Below are positions 50,836 to 58,887 of a DNA stretch of 64,000 bases, in pieces. Position 1 is the first letter of the stretch, and each line of letters opens with the position of its first letter. The position numbers were made by a program, and so were the translations under genes. Origin of the DNA: Mycetocola tolaasinivorans (GTDB taxonomy: Bacteria; Actinomycetota; Actinomycetes; Actinomycetales; Microbacteriaceae). The notes below the pieces were generated by a model. That model had not been told where the DNA came from. It saw only the letters and a program-made list of their open reading frames with translations, and searched no databases. The DNA lies in the NCBI RefSeq assembly GCF_003667565.1, contig NZ_RCUX01000010.1, forward strand, positions 62,001 through 126,000. Direction: 5' to 3'.

Positions 50836-52515
50836 TTAGCGCCCGGTGCCCGATGCTCCGGAACCGGCGGACTTCTCCGCGGTGACCACGGGGATCGAGC
50901 CGGTCTCGGCACCCACCACGGCACCGGCGGCGGCGGTCACCGAGTCCACCGAGATTGATCCGGTGGTGGTCGGCGGCTCGGCGGTCTTGGCGGCGCGATC
51001 CAGCGAGGTGGCCAGCGGCTTCTCCTTGATGAAGAGCAGCAGGACGATACCGAGGATCACCAGCGGCACCATATACAGGAATACCGGGGTCAGCGCGTCG
51101 TTGTAGGCGCCGATGATGATGTCGCGCACCTCCTTGGGGAGGGCTTTGACCACGGCGGGGGTCAGCGAGTTGCTGTCGCCGCCGGCGCTCCCGCCACCGG
51201 GCTGCTGCGGCATCCGCTCGGCGAACAGGTCGCGCAGGCGGGCAACAAACAGGCTACCCACGACGGCGGAACCGATCGAGGCGCCGATCTGACGGAAGTA
51301 GTTGTTCGCGGCGGTCGCGGTACCCACCTGAGCCAGGGGGAACGAGTTCTGGACGATCAGCACCAGGATCTGCATGTTCAGGCCCAGGCCCAGGCCCATG
51401 ATGGCGAGGTAGGCGCAGATGATCCAGACGGGCATACCCGCGGTCATGGTGGACAGCAGGACCAGTGAAACGGCAACCAGCGCGGTACCGATGATCGGGA
51501 ACAGCTTGTACTTACCCGTGCGGCTGACGATCTGACCCGAACCGATTGAGGAGACCAGCAGCGCGGCCATCATCGGGATCATGAGGAAGCCGGCCTGGGT
51601 GGCGTCGGCACCGGTCACCATCTGCAGGTAGGTCGGCAGGTAGGCCATCGCACCAAACATGGCGATACCAATGATCAGACCGGCACCGGTGGAGAGGTTG
51701 AAGTTGCGGTCGCGGAACAGGTGCAGCGGCATGATCGGCTCGGCGGCGCGACGCTCGACCATTACGAAGGCCACGGCGGTCACGATGGCGCCGATGATGA
51801 GGCTGATGATGATGGGGGAATCCCAGTCATAGGTGGTGCCACCCCAGGTGGTCACCAGGACGAGGCAGGTCGAGGCCAGGGCGATGAACAGCATGCCCGC
51901 GACATCGAGCTGAGGGCGCGCGCCGGTGTGCTTGGGCAGGCGCAGGAAGACCACGGCCGAGGCAATCGCGAGGATACCCAGCGGGATGTTCATCCAGAAT
52001 GCCCAGCGCCAGCCGATGCTCTCGGTGAACCAGCCACCCAGTAGTGGCCCGGCAACCGAGCTCAGTGCGAAGACGCCACCCATGATTCCCATGTAGCGGC
52101 CACGCTCGCGGGCGGGCACCACGTCGGCGATGATCGCCTGGGAGAGGATCATCAGTCCACCACCACCGAGGCCCTGGATGGCGCGACCGGTGATGAGCCA
52201 GGTCATGTCGGGCGCGAGGCCACCGACGATGGAACCTGCGATGAACAGCGCGATGGCACCGATGAACAGGCCCTTACGGCCGATCAGGTCGCCGAGCTTG
52301 CCGTATACCGGCAGCATGATGGTCGACGCGAGGATGTATGCGGTGGTGACCCAGAGCATGTGGTCCACGCCATCGAGCTCGCCCACGATGGTGGGCAGAG
52401 CGGTAGAGAAGATGGTTTGGTCGAGCGAGGAGAGCAGCATGGTGACCATGAGCCCCGCGAAGACGAGGAGGATGCTGCGCCGCGATGGTGTGGCGGTCGC
52501 TGTGGGAGTTGACAT
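50836..52515 (-). CDS. MFS multidrug transporter, DHA2 family (14 TM)
   Basis: The 559-residue protein has about 14 membrane segments and DHA2 motifs: LDQTIFSTALPTIVGEL in TM1, YGKLGDLIGRKG (motif A, loop 2-3), GRAIQGLGGGGL (TM4) and GVFALSSVAGPLLGGWFTESIGWRWAFWMNIPLG (motif C/TM5-6). A soluble Ala/Ser/Thr tail of about 55 residues follows. It exports drugs by proton antiport. The TetR gene lies 33 bp upstream on the same strand and is presumably its repressor. Confidence 0.93.
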   Translation of the reverse strand: MSTPTATATPSRRSILLVFAGLMVTMLLSSLDQTIFSTALPTIVGELDGVDHMLWVTTAYILASTIMLPVYGKLGDLIGRKGLFIGAIALFIAGSIVGGLAPDMTWLITGRAIQGLGGGGLMILSQAIIADVVPARERGRYMGIMGGVFALSSVAGPLLGGWFTESIGWRWAFWMNIPLGILAIASAVVFLRLPKHTGARPQLDVAGMLFIALASTCLVLVTTWGGTTYDWDSPIIISLIIGAIVTAVAFVMVERRAAEPIMPLHLFRDRNFNLSTGAGLIIGIAMFGAMAYLPTYLQMVTGADATQAGFLMIPMMAALLVSSIGSGQIVSRTGKYKLFPIIGTALVAVSLVLLSTMTAGMPVWIICAYLAIMGLGLGLNMQILVLIVQNSFPLAQVGTATAANNYFRQIGASIGSAVVGSLFVARLRDLFAERMPQQPGGGSAGGDSNSLTPAVVKALPKEVRDIIIGAYNDALTPVFLYMVPLVILGIVLLLFIKEKPLATSLDRAAKTAEPPTTTGSISVDSVTAAAGAVVGAETGSIPVVTAEKSAGSGASGTGR

Positions 52516-52548
52516 GGGGTGCGTTTCTGTTTCTTGTCTGGGGGATTT

Positions 52549-53199
52549 TTAGGAGTGTGTGGGCTCGTCGATGATCCGACGGATCATGGAGAGCGAGTCG
52601 GCGATGAGCGTTTCCTGCGAGGCATCGTCGGGGTTTTCGAGCCAGCGGTGCATGGCGGGATGCATGATCGCGAAGGCGAGCAATACCACCACGCGGGGTT
52701 CGTCCGGGAACACGTCGGATCCCTCGATGCCCGCCGCGTCTCGGCGCCTCTGCAGCAGCGCCGTGAGCTCGGTTTCGGCCTCGGCCATACGGGCAAACTC
52801 CCGTACCGCGAGGTCGGGGGTGGAGTGAATCAGGGCCCGACGCTCACGCATGGTTTCGGGATCGGTCCGGTTCCGGGTGCTCATCATCCAGCGGAAGAGT
52901 TCAACCAGGTCGAGGAGCGTCGTGCTGGGGCGCTCGTTGACAAACCAGTCGATCATCTCCGGGGTGGGACGAGGCGGGGTGTTTCCGAGGAACACGCCCT
53001 CCTTTGAGCCGAAGTAGTTGAAGAACGTGCGCGGGGAGACCATGGCGGACTCGCAGATCATCTCGACCGTGACGCCCTCGTACCCGTGTTCCTGAGCGAG
53101 GTCGAGCGCCGCCCGTTCAATGGTGCGCTCGGTGGCCAATCGCTTGCGCTCGCGCAGACCGAGTTCGGACTCCGGAACACCGGCGGATGGGAAAAACAT
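52549..53199 (-). CDS. TetR-family regulator upstream of the MFS transporter
   Basis: The 216-residue protein has the TetR helix-turn-helix at about residues 25-65 (TIERAALDLAQEHGYEGVTVEMICESAMVSPRTFFNYFGSKEGVF). ATG 53199 follows GAAGG; a frame open to 53256 is not needed. It is co-directional and 33 bp from the MFS gene, so one autoregulated operon is likely. The family resembles regulators of DHA2 pumps that sense cationic or dye-like drugs. I found no convincing palindrome beyond a short TGCAG-AGA-CTGCA at 53233-53245. Confidence 0.9.
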   Translation of the reverse strand: MFFPSAGVPESELGLRERKRLATERTIERAALDLAQEHGYEGVTVEMICESAMVSPRTFFNYFGSKEGVFLGNTPPRPTPEMIDWFVNERPSTTLLDLVELFRWMMSTRNRTDPETMRERRALIHSTPDLAVREFARMAEAETELTALLQRRRDAAGIEGSDVFPDEPRVVVLLAFAIMHPAMHRWLENPDDASQETLIADSLSMIRRIIDEPTHS

Positions 53200-53354
53200 A
53201 ACTAACCTTCTTTGTGCAGAGGAGTTAATTATGCAGAGACTGCACGCTTTGCGCAATCCAGCGTGGCGCGCGCTCGCCGCGGTGTGACCACGAGCACCCC
53301 GATTGCCCCGTATTTCCGGGCCAATGGATCTTCCTGTGAGGTTTCTGACACTCT

Positions 53355-54290
53355 CTACTGCGCGGGCGGGGACGCCAGTCTGTACCCCTCGCGATAGGCG
53401 CGCGGGGCGATGTCGAAGGCGCGGGAGAACGCGCGGGAGAAGGCGAACTCCGAGGTGTATCCCACCCGGTGCGCGATGGCGGCGATGCGGTCATCGGTTT
53501 CGCGCAGGCTTCGGGCGGCGAGATCCATGCGCCAGGACACCAGGTACGCCCCGGGGGACTGCCCCACCAGGGTGCTGAAGCGCCGACTGAGCGTGGCCCG
53601 TGAGACGTGGGCGACCTCGGCGAGATCGTCGAGGCCCCAGTCGCGGGCCGGATCGTCATGGATGGCGTTGAGGGCGGCCGCCACCGTGGGATCGGTGAGG
53701 CCGCGCAGCCATGAGGCCTCGGTGAACTCGGTGGTTGCGGTCCACTCCCGCAGGATGTGAATGAGGAGAACGTCGATGAGGCGATCAATAACCGTGGTGC
53801 TCGCCATTCCGGGCTGTGATACCTCGCGGGCGAGGAGTCTTGTGAGTTCCACGATGCTGCCGCCCTCGGGCCGCGCGGGAATGTAGATGATCTCGGGGAG
53901 GAGATCGAACAGCGCGGTGCTCGTGGTGAGGTTGTGAACGTAGAACGCGCACAGCACGTTGGTGGAGCGCGGGGCGGCACCGGCCTCGAGTACCTCACCC
54001 GGTTCGCGGGAGCGCACGTGCGAGTAGCGGTCAAAATGGACCGGTGTGGTTTCGCGATCACTCGCGAACTCGTGTGCGGACCCGTGGGGGAGGAGCACCA
54101 CATCGCCCGGGAGCATCTGAATCGTCTCGTGGCCGGGCACCGAGAGATAGGCGACGCCCTCGGTGATCGCGTGGAACGCGGCCTCGGGCACGGCATCCAG
54201 CGCAAAGCCCCAGCGGTTGCCCGCGCTAATCGGGGTGGTCAGGCTGCCGCGCACTCCGGCCAGGGAGAGAACGTCCTCGAGTACGGTCAT
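53355..54290 (-). CDS. AraC-family regulator with cupin sensor domain
   Basis: The 311-residue protein has an N-terminal cupin (GVAYLSVPGHETIQMLPGDVVLLPHGSAHEF, about residues 45-75) and a C-terminal pair of helix-turn-helix motifs (GLDDLAEVAHVSRATLSRRFSTLVGQSPGAYLVSWRMDLA and IAAIAHRVGYTSEFAFSRAFSRAF). This is the cupin_6 group of AraC activators. It is divergent from a short-chain dehydrogenase gene, its probable target. ATG 54290 is preceded at six bases by TACGCT. Confidence 0.92.
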   Translation of the reverse strand: MTVLEDVLSLAGVRGSLTTPISAGNRWGFALDAVPEAAFHAITEGVAYLSVPGHETIQMLPGDVVLLPHGSAHEFASDRETTPVHFDRYSHVRSREPGEVLEAGAAPRSTNVLCAFYVHNLTTSTALFDLLPEIIYIPARPEGGSIVELTRLLAREVSQPGMASTTVIDRLIDVLLIHILREWTATTEFTEASWLRGLTDPTVAAALNAIHDDPARDWGLDDLAEVAHVSRATLSRRFSTLVGQSPGAYLVSWRMDLAARSLRETDDRIAAIAHRVGYTSEFAFSRAFSRAFDIAPRAYREGYRLASPPAQ

Positions 54291-54302
54291 GACCTCAGCG
54301 TA
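54291..54302 (-). promoter_or_regulatory. -10 hexamer TACGCT six bases before ATG (leaderless promoter)
   Basis: TACGCT (54302-54297, minus strand), six bases, ATG 54290. The identical hexamer and spacing serve the FAD oxidoreductase at 55217. Confidence 0.5.
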
Positions 54303-54378
54303 CGTGTTTCATCATCCGAGTTCGTGGAATGAGACGAACGGATAGGTAATCGAGTAAAACAAGCATTCTCCGGATCAG

Positions 54379-54414
54379 CAGTGAATTCTAGAGTCGAGGA
54401 ACACACAGTGAATT
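54379..54414 (+). promoter_or_regulatory. Direct repeat CAGTGAATT, 27 bp apart, before the SDR gene
   Basis: CAGTGAATT occurs at 54379-54387 and 54406-54414. AraC proteins commonly bind direct repeats, and the divergent gene encodes one, so these may be its half-sites; the second copy runs into the ribosome site, which would suit repression rather than activation. Confidence 0.35.
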
Positions 54415-54423
54415 GAGGACATT

Positions 54424-55152
54424 ATGCAGATCAACAACTCCATCGCCTTCGTGACCGGTGCCGGCCGCGGCCTCGGCACCCACCTCGTGACCCGGCTGCT
54501 CGCCGAGGGCGCGGCCAAGGTCTATGCCGGGGCGCGCGACATTTCCCGGGTGAGCGCCGACTGGGCATCCGATGAGCGGGTGCAGCTGGTCACGCTCGAC
54601 GTCACCGACCCCGAGAGCGTGGCCGCCGCGGCCGAGATCGCCGCAGACGCCACCATCCTGATCAACAACGCCGGCACCCTCAACTTTGGAGGCGCACTCG
54701 ATGGTGCGGTGGAAGACTACCGTCTCGACCTCGAAACCAACCTGTTCGGCGTGCTCAACACCTCCCGCGCCTTCACTCCGCACCTGATCGCCAACGCGCC
54801 CGCGGCGATCGTGAACGTCGCATCAATCGTTGCCTTCGCCCCCGCCGGCATCATGGTGGGTTACAGCATCTCGAAGGCCGCCGCGCACCAGTACGGTCAG
54901 GCCCTGCGTGCCGAGCTGCTGGGCAGCGGAGTGCAGGTTTCGGTGGCGTACCCCGCTCAGATCGATACCGAGATGCTCAGCGGGGTTGACATGGACAAGG
55001 CCTCCCCGGCGAGCGTGGCCGAGCGCATCATCGCCGGTGTGATCGCCGGGGAGCGCGATATCTATCCGGATGATGCGTCATCCTCCCTCGCCACCCTGTA
55101 CGCGGCGGACCCGTGGAGCCTCGAGCCGCTCTTCCTGCGCACCGGAGAGTAG
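54424..55152 (+). CDS. Short-chain dehydrogenase/reductase
   Basis: The 242-residue classical SDR has the NAD(P) motif TGAGRGLG (about residues 11-18), NNAG (about 79-82), Ser in VNVASIVAF and the catalytic YSISK (Tyr about 147, Lys about 151). It ends with a PAQIDTEM segment. ATG 54424 follows GAGGAC. It diverges from a cupin-type AraC regulator that probably controls it. Substrate unknown; many AraC-linked SDRs of this type act on quinones or aldehydes. Confidence 0.9.
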   Translation: MQINNSIAFVTGAGRGLGTHLVTRLLAEGAAKVYAGARDISRVSADWASDERVQLVTLDVTDPESVAAAAEIAADATILINNAGTLNFGGALDGAVEDYRLDLETNLFGVLNTSRAFTPHLIANAPAAIVNVASIVAFAPAGIMVGYSISKAAAHQYGQALRAELLGSGVQVSVAYPAQIDTEMLSGVDMDKASPASVAERIIAGVIAGERDIYPDDASSSLATLYAADPWSLEPLFLRTGE

Positions 55153-55171
55153 CGCCGCCAGCTGCCGTGTT

Positions 55172-55193
55172 CCCCCGGCCCGCCGGTCGGGGG
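55172..55193 (+). terminator. GC-rich hairpin after the SDR gene
   Basis: A 9-bp stem (CCCCCGGCC / GGTCGGGGG, one G-U pair) with a CGCC loop lies 20 bp past the stop. No T-run follows, so termination would be weak. Confidence 0.35.
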
Positions 55194-55204
55194 AGCGCCA
55201 CTGC

Positions 55205-55216
55205 TACGCTCGAATC
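55205..55216 (+). promoter_or_regulatory. -10 hexamer TACGCT six bases before ATG (leaderless promoter)
   Basis: TACGCT at 55205-55210, six bases, ATG 55217. It rules out the in-frame extension to 55070 as start. Confidence 0.55.
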
Positions 55217-56302
55217 ATGAGTGGCAGGGATGGGCAGCGCATTGCGGTGGTGGGTGCCGGGGTGATCGGCGCGGCCACCGCGTATGAGCTCTCCCGAGCC
55301 GGGGCGCGGGTGCTCATTCTGGATGCCGGTCAGATCGCGGGCGGAGCCACCCGAGACGCCTTCGCCTGGGTGGGCCTCGCCGCCTCCGCCGCCGATATGG
55401 CGCAGGCGGCACTGCGCCGCATCGCCTCGAACGAGCTGGACCGTCTCGCCGCAGAGCTCGCACTTCCCGTTGCACTGAACCGCGCGGGCGCGCTGTCCTG
55501 GTCCGAAGCGCGGGGAAAACCTGATGCCCAGCTCACGATCGATCCCGCCCTGCATGCGGTGGTGCGGATCGCCTCGCGCGAGGAAGTCGGTACGCGCGAG
55601 CCGGGCCTGCGCACCCCGCCAGACAGCGCCGTCCTCGCCGAGACGGATGGCAGCGTCGATCCCGTTGCGCTCACCCGAGCGCTCATCAGCGGTGCCCTCG
55701 CCAACGGCGCGGAGTTCGTCCCGGAAACCCGGGTGGAGGAGATCCTCACCGAGCACGGCCAGGTCACCGGGCTGCGCACCTCCTCGGGCAGCATCGCGGT
55801 GGATACCGTGGTACTCGCCGCGGGAACCGGCACCACCGAACTCGCACACGGGGTGGGAGTGCGCGTCCCGGTAAATTCTTCGCCCTGTATTCTGCTGCGC
55901 TTCCGGACTCCCGGACGACTCGTGCACGGCATCGTGTCCGGCCCCGAGTTTGAGCTTCGCCAGCCGAGTGACACCGTGCTCCTCGCCGCCGAGGACTACA
56001 TCGATAACTCCGCAGAAAACGGCCCCGAGGCGGTTGCTCAGCGCGCGCTGGAGGTGATTCGCCAGGAGATCGTGGGTGCCGACGGCATTCTCCTCGACGA
56101 GATCCGGGTCGGGCAGCGCCCCATTCCCTCCGATGGCCGCCCGATCATCGGCTACGCCTCCGTTTCCGGACTGTACGTGACCGCCGCGCACGCGGGCATC
56201 GCGCTCGCCGCGGGGATTGGTACCCTCGCCGCCGAGGAAAGCCTGACCGGTCGCCGACATGAGGCGTTGGAGACGTTCCGTCCCACCCGCTTCAGCGATT
56301 AG
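55217..56302 (+). CDS. FAD-dependent oxidoreductase (DAO / glycine oxidase family)
   Basis: The 361-residue flavoenzyme begins with the dinucleotide fold VVGAGVIGAATAYELSRAGARVLILDAG and contains GGATRDAFAWVGL and a C-terminal PSDGRPIIGYA...GLYVTAAHAGIALAAGIG segment that closes the FAD site. Such enzymes oxidise amines, D-amino acids or sarcosine-like compounds with release of H2O2. Its stop overlaps, on the opposite strand, the stop of the TetR gene by three to four bases. Confidence 0.88.
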   Translation: MSGRDGQRIAVVGAGVIGAATAYELSRAGARVLILDAGQIAGGATRDAFAWVGLAASAADMAQAALRRIASNELDRLAAELALPVALNRAGALSWSEARGKPDAQLTIDPALHAVVRIASREEVGTREPGLRTPPDSAVLAETDGSVDPVALTRALISGALANGAEFVPETRVEEILTEHGQVTGLRTSSGSIAVDTVVLAAGTGTTELAHGVGVRVPVNSSPCILLRFRTPGRLVHGIVSGPEFELRQPSDTVLLAAEDYIDNSAENGPEAVAQRALEVIRQEIVGADGILLDEIRVGQRPIPSDGRPIIGYASVSGLYVTAAHAGIALAAGIGTLAAEESLTGRRHEALETFRPTRFSD

Positions 56303-56904
56303 CTGCGCTCCGATCCCTCAGGGCGTGAAAGCTCGTCGAGGTGGCGCGCCAGGGTGGTGAGCATCAGCGCCGAAGACTCGGGTTCGCCATTCCACAGCCC
56401 GTGCATTGCGATGCCATCCAGGAGAGCCCGCAGACGCTGGGTCTCGTAGTCGAGATCGCGGTGCGTGCCAAAAAGCCTCGCCGCATCGAGGACGGTGAGG
56501 GCAGCGCGGCACGCTCGTTCCACCCCGTCGCCCAGTCGAATCGCGGCCGGACGCAGGGCCTCGTCGGTCAGGGCGAGAATTCCGAGCTGAACCTGCGCGA
56601 CGAGTTCCGTGCGCCGTTCGGCGTCCAGCGGGAGTAGCTGCGCGAGGATCCCCTCCGCGAGTGCTCGGCCGGAGAGGTCAAGGCCACGTATCCGGACGGT
56701 CGCCCGCTCCTCGATCACCTCGAAGCAGTACTCGCGCAGCGCATGCTGGGTGGGAAAGGCTCGCCGGAGTGAGGCAGCGGCAATTTCGGCCTCCGCGGCT
56801 ACCCCGCGTACGGAGAGGCCAGCGAGACCGTCACGTTCAAGGACGCGAAGCGCGGCGGTCGCGATGGTGTCGGTGCGTTCCGCGGTGTCGATTCTTCGAG
56901 GCAA
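56299..56904 (-). CDS. TetR-family regulator downstream of a small membrane protein
   Basis: The 201-residue protein has a short N-terminal helix-turn-helix (TIATAALRVLERDGLAGLSVRGVAAEAEIAAASLRRAFP, about residues 12-50) and a TetR_C-like domain typical of BetI/AcrR-related regulators. It begins 12 bp after the stop of the membrane protein gene on the same strand, so the two form one operon; a palindrome in that operon's promoter is its likely target. Confidence 0.88.
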   Translation of the reverse strand: MPRRIDTAERTDTIATAALRVLERDGLAGLSVRGVAAEAEIAAASLRRAFPTQHALREYCFEVIEERATVRIRGLDLSGRALAEGILAQLLPLDAERRTELVAQVQLGILALTDEALRPAAIRLGDGVERACRAALTVLDAARLFGTHRDLDYETQRLRALLDGIAMHGLWNGEPESSALMLTTLARHLDELSRPEGSERS

Positions 56905-56915
56905 GGGTTCTCCGA

Positions 56916-57479
56916 TTAGGCGGTGACCGAGTCTGCGGCGGCGGGCTTTTTCGGCCAGATCGTGTAGCTCACCGCCCAGAGTAGGTCTACCACAAAGACG
57001 ATGCCCAGGATGCGGAAGAATCCCGAGAGTGCGTCGGTTCGCTCCGGGTCATTCACCAGCAGAATGATTCCCCCGAGAATTGCGGCGGCGATGGCCACCG
57101 CGAGCGTGGTGCGCACCACATCTCGCCAGCACTTTAGGGTGTAGCGCGAGCCGTAGACCTTTTCCGGTGCCGGGCCACCCGCAAAACGCTGTTTGAAACG
57201 GACGTCGGCCCAGGAGACCATGCGCCCGCCATAGGCGATGGAGGCCCCGATGTAGATCGCCGCGAGTCCGTGCTGCCAGGACGCGGTGCCCCCGCCGAGG
57301 AGGTCAACGAGGACCAGCGCGAGCAGGACGGCATCAATCACCGGTGCGAGCAGGAGGAGGACGGCACCGAGGCGCGGCCGCCGGAGGAGGTAGCGGGCGG
57401 TGAGCCCGGCGAGGATCGCCACCCAGAAGGCGACCTCGCAGATCACAATCGCAATCACCAGCATGCCGTCCCCATCCAT
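56916..57479 (-). CDS. Membrane protein of unknown function
   Basis: The 187-residue protein (182 if started at ATG 57464, which has a GGGGAC site) has five hydrophobic segments: about 7-27, 35-58, 69-85, 120-140 and 150-172. A basic loop with SWADVRFKQRF and the sequence KVYGSRYTLKCWRDVV lies between the third and fourth. No family recognised. It heads an operon with a TetR gene, so its expression is probably induced by a compound and it may be an efflux or tolerance factor. A TACACT -10-like hexamer ends 12 bases before ATG 57479. Confidence 0.7.
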   Translation of the reverse strand: MDGDGMLVIAIVICEVAFWVAILAGLTARYLLRRPRLGAVLLLLAPVIDAVLLALVLVDLLGGGTASWQHGLAAIYIGASIAYGGRMVSWADVRFKQRFAGGPAPEKVYGSRYTLKCWRDVVRTTLAVAIAAAILGGIILLVNDPERTDALSGFFRILGIVFVVDLLWAVSYTIWPKKPAAADSVTA

Positions 57480-57493
57480 TTTGTTAGCACGAG

Positions 57494-57511
57494 TGTACTC
57501 AAAAGAGTGCA
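57494..57511 (-). promoter_or_regulatory. 18-bp palindrome in the promoter of the membrane protein-TetR operon
   Basis: TGTACTC-AAAA-GAGTGCA (57494-57511) has 7-bp arms with one mismatch and a 4-bp centre. It overlaps the predicted -10 (TACACT on the minus strand) and lies 15 bp upstream of ATG 57479, an ideal position for repression by the TetR protein of the operon. Confidence 0.6.
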
Positions 57512-57547
57512 TTTGGGCAACGGCATGTTGCCGGCATCGCACGCAAA

Positions 57548-57578
57548 ACGGACCGGCCGCCAGGGGCGACCGGTCCGT
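57548..57578 (-). terminator. purD: purD terminator
   Basis: A 14-bp stem with one G-U pair (57548-57561 / 57565-57578) and a 3-base loop, followed on the minus strand by TTTTGCG, lies 17 bp past the purD stop. Confidence 0.8.
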
Positions 57579-57595
57579 GAGTGATGCGGGGCGTG

Positions 57596-58870
57596 CTAGT
57601 TCGCGACGCGGGTGGCGATGTCGGTGCGGTACTGGCCGCCCTCGAGGCCGATCTTGTCGAGTGCCGTATAGGCGGCGGCGCGAGCGGCGGTGAAGTCGGT
57701 GCCCAGGCCCACGACGTTGAGCACGCGGCCGCCGGTGGCGAAGAGGGCGTCGCCCTGCACCGCGGTGGCGGCGTGGGTGAGGTGTACCCCGGGGACGTTT
57801 TCGGCGTGGGCGAGGCCGGTGAGGACGCGACCGGTGATCGGTGCCTCGGGGTAGCCCTCGCTCGCGAGCACCACGGTGACCGCGGCGTGGTCGGAGAACT
57901 CGGGGCGGGGCTGCTCGGCCAGGGTGCCGGTGGCGGCGGCGTAGAGCAGTTCGGAGAGGTTGGAGGTGAGACGCGGCAGCACGATCTGGGTCTCCGGGTC
58001 GCCAAAGCGGGCGTTGAACTCGATGACCTTGACGGTGCGGCCACCGTCCACCAGGATCAGACCGGCGTAGAGCAGACCCACGAAGGGGGTGCCCTCGGCA
58101 GCGAGCTGGCGGATGACCGGGGCGGCAACGGTGTCGAGTACCTCGTCCACGAATGCGCGCTCGGAACCAAAGTTTTCGTTCAGCCACGGCAGCGGTGAGT
58201 AGGCACCCATACCGCCGGTGTTGGGGCCTGCGTCGCCATCAAGGAGGCGCTTGAAGTCCTGAGCGGGGGAGAGGGGGAGTACGTTCTGGCCGTCGCTCAG
58301 GAAGAACAGGGAGACCTCTTCGCCGTCGAGGAACTCCTCGATCAGGATGCTACCGGCGTCGAGGTACTGGCGTGCGTGCGCAATGGCGGCCTCGCGGTCG
58401 GAGGTGACGAGCACACCCTTGCCGGCGGCCAGGCCGTCGGCCTTCACCACGTGGGGCGCTCCGAGCTCATCGAGCGCGGCCACAACCTCCTCGATGGTGC
58501 TGGCGCGGAATGCACGTCCGGTGGGCACACCCGCCTCGGACATGATGCGCTTGGCGAAGTTCTTGGAACCCTCGAGGGCGGCGGCCGCGCGATCCGGGCC
58601 GAAGACCGGGAAACCGGCGGCGCGCAGGGCATCGCCCACACCGGCGACCAGCGGGGCCTCGGGGCCCACGATCACGAGATCGGCGGCCTCAACCTGTGCG
58701 AGTGCGGTGACGGCGGCGGGGTCGTTGGCGTCCACGGCAACCACGGGCACGCGTGCGGCGATGCCGGCGTTTCCGGGTGCGGCCACGATTTCGTGGCCGG
58801 CGTCTTCGCCGAGCAGGGACAGGATGATGGCGTGCTCACGTGCACCGGAGCCGAGAACGAGGATCTTCAC
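57596..58870 (-). CDS. purD: Phosphoribosylamine-glycine ligase (GARS)
   Basis: The 424-residue ATP-grasp ligase joins glycine to phosphoribosylamine, the second step of purine synthesis. Signatures are the N-terminal KILVLGSGAREHAI, VKADGLAAGKGVLV (ATP-grasp lid), LLDGDAGPNTGGMGAYSP and EFNARFGDPETQ (metal site). GTG 58870 lies six bases after a TAGGCT -10 hexamer and has no ribosome site, so the mRNA is leaderless. It diverges from the SCP2-like gene across 17 bp. Confidence 0.96.
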   Translation of the reverse strand: MKILVLGSGAREHAIILSLLGEDAGHEIVAAPGNAGIAARVPVVAVDANDPAAVTALAQVEAADLVIVGPEAPLVAGVGDALRAAGFPVFGPDRAAAALEGSKNFAKRIMSEAGVPTGRAFRASTIEEVVAALDELGAPHVVKADGLAAGKGVLVTSDREAAIAHARQYLDAGSILIEEFLDGEEVSLFFLSDGQNVLPLSPAQDFKRLLDGDAGPNTGGMGAYSPLPWLNENFGSERAFVDEVLDTVAAPVIRQLAAEGTPFVGLLYAGLILVDGGRTVKVIEFNARFGDPETQIVLPRLTSNLSELLYAAATGTLAEQPRPEFSDHAAVTVVLASEGYPEAPITGRVLTGLAHAENVPGVHLTHAATAVQGDALFATGGRVLNVVGLGTDFTAARAAAYTALDKIGLEGGQYRTDIATRVAN

Positions 58871-58887
58871 GGTACTAGCCTAGGGGT
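58871..58887. promoter_or_regulatory. 17-bp divergent promoter with overlapping -10 elements
   Basis: Between GTG of purD (58870) and ATG of the SCP2-like gene (58888) lie only 17 bp. TAGCCT (58876-58881, plus strand) and TAGGCT (58882-58877, minus strand) overlap by five bases, each exactly six bases from its start codon. Both transcripts would be leaderless and the two -10 sites cannot be occupied at once. Confidence 0.65.

Noticed and set aside
53233-53245. TGCAG-AGA-CTGCA as operator of the TetR/MFS operon
   Set aside because: Arms of only five bases and a three-base centre; too short to separate from chance.
57480-58187. N-terminal extension of the membrane protein frame by about 235 codons
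   Set aside because: It runs antisense or out of frame through purD, its terminator and the TetR-type palindrome; translation is Arg/Pro/His-rich shadow sequence.
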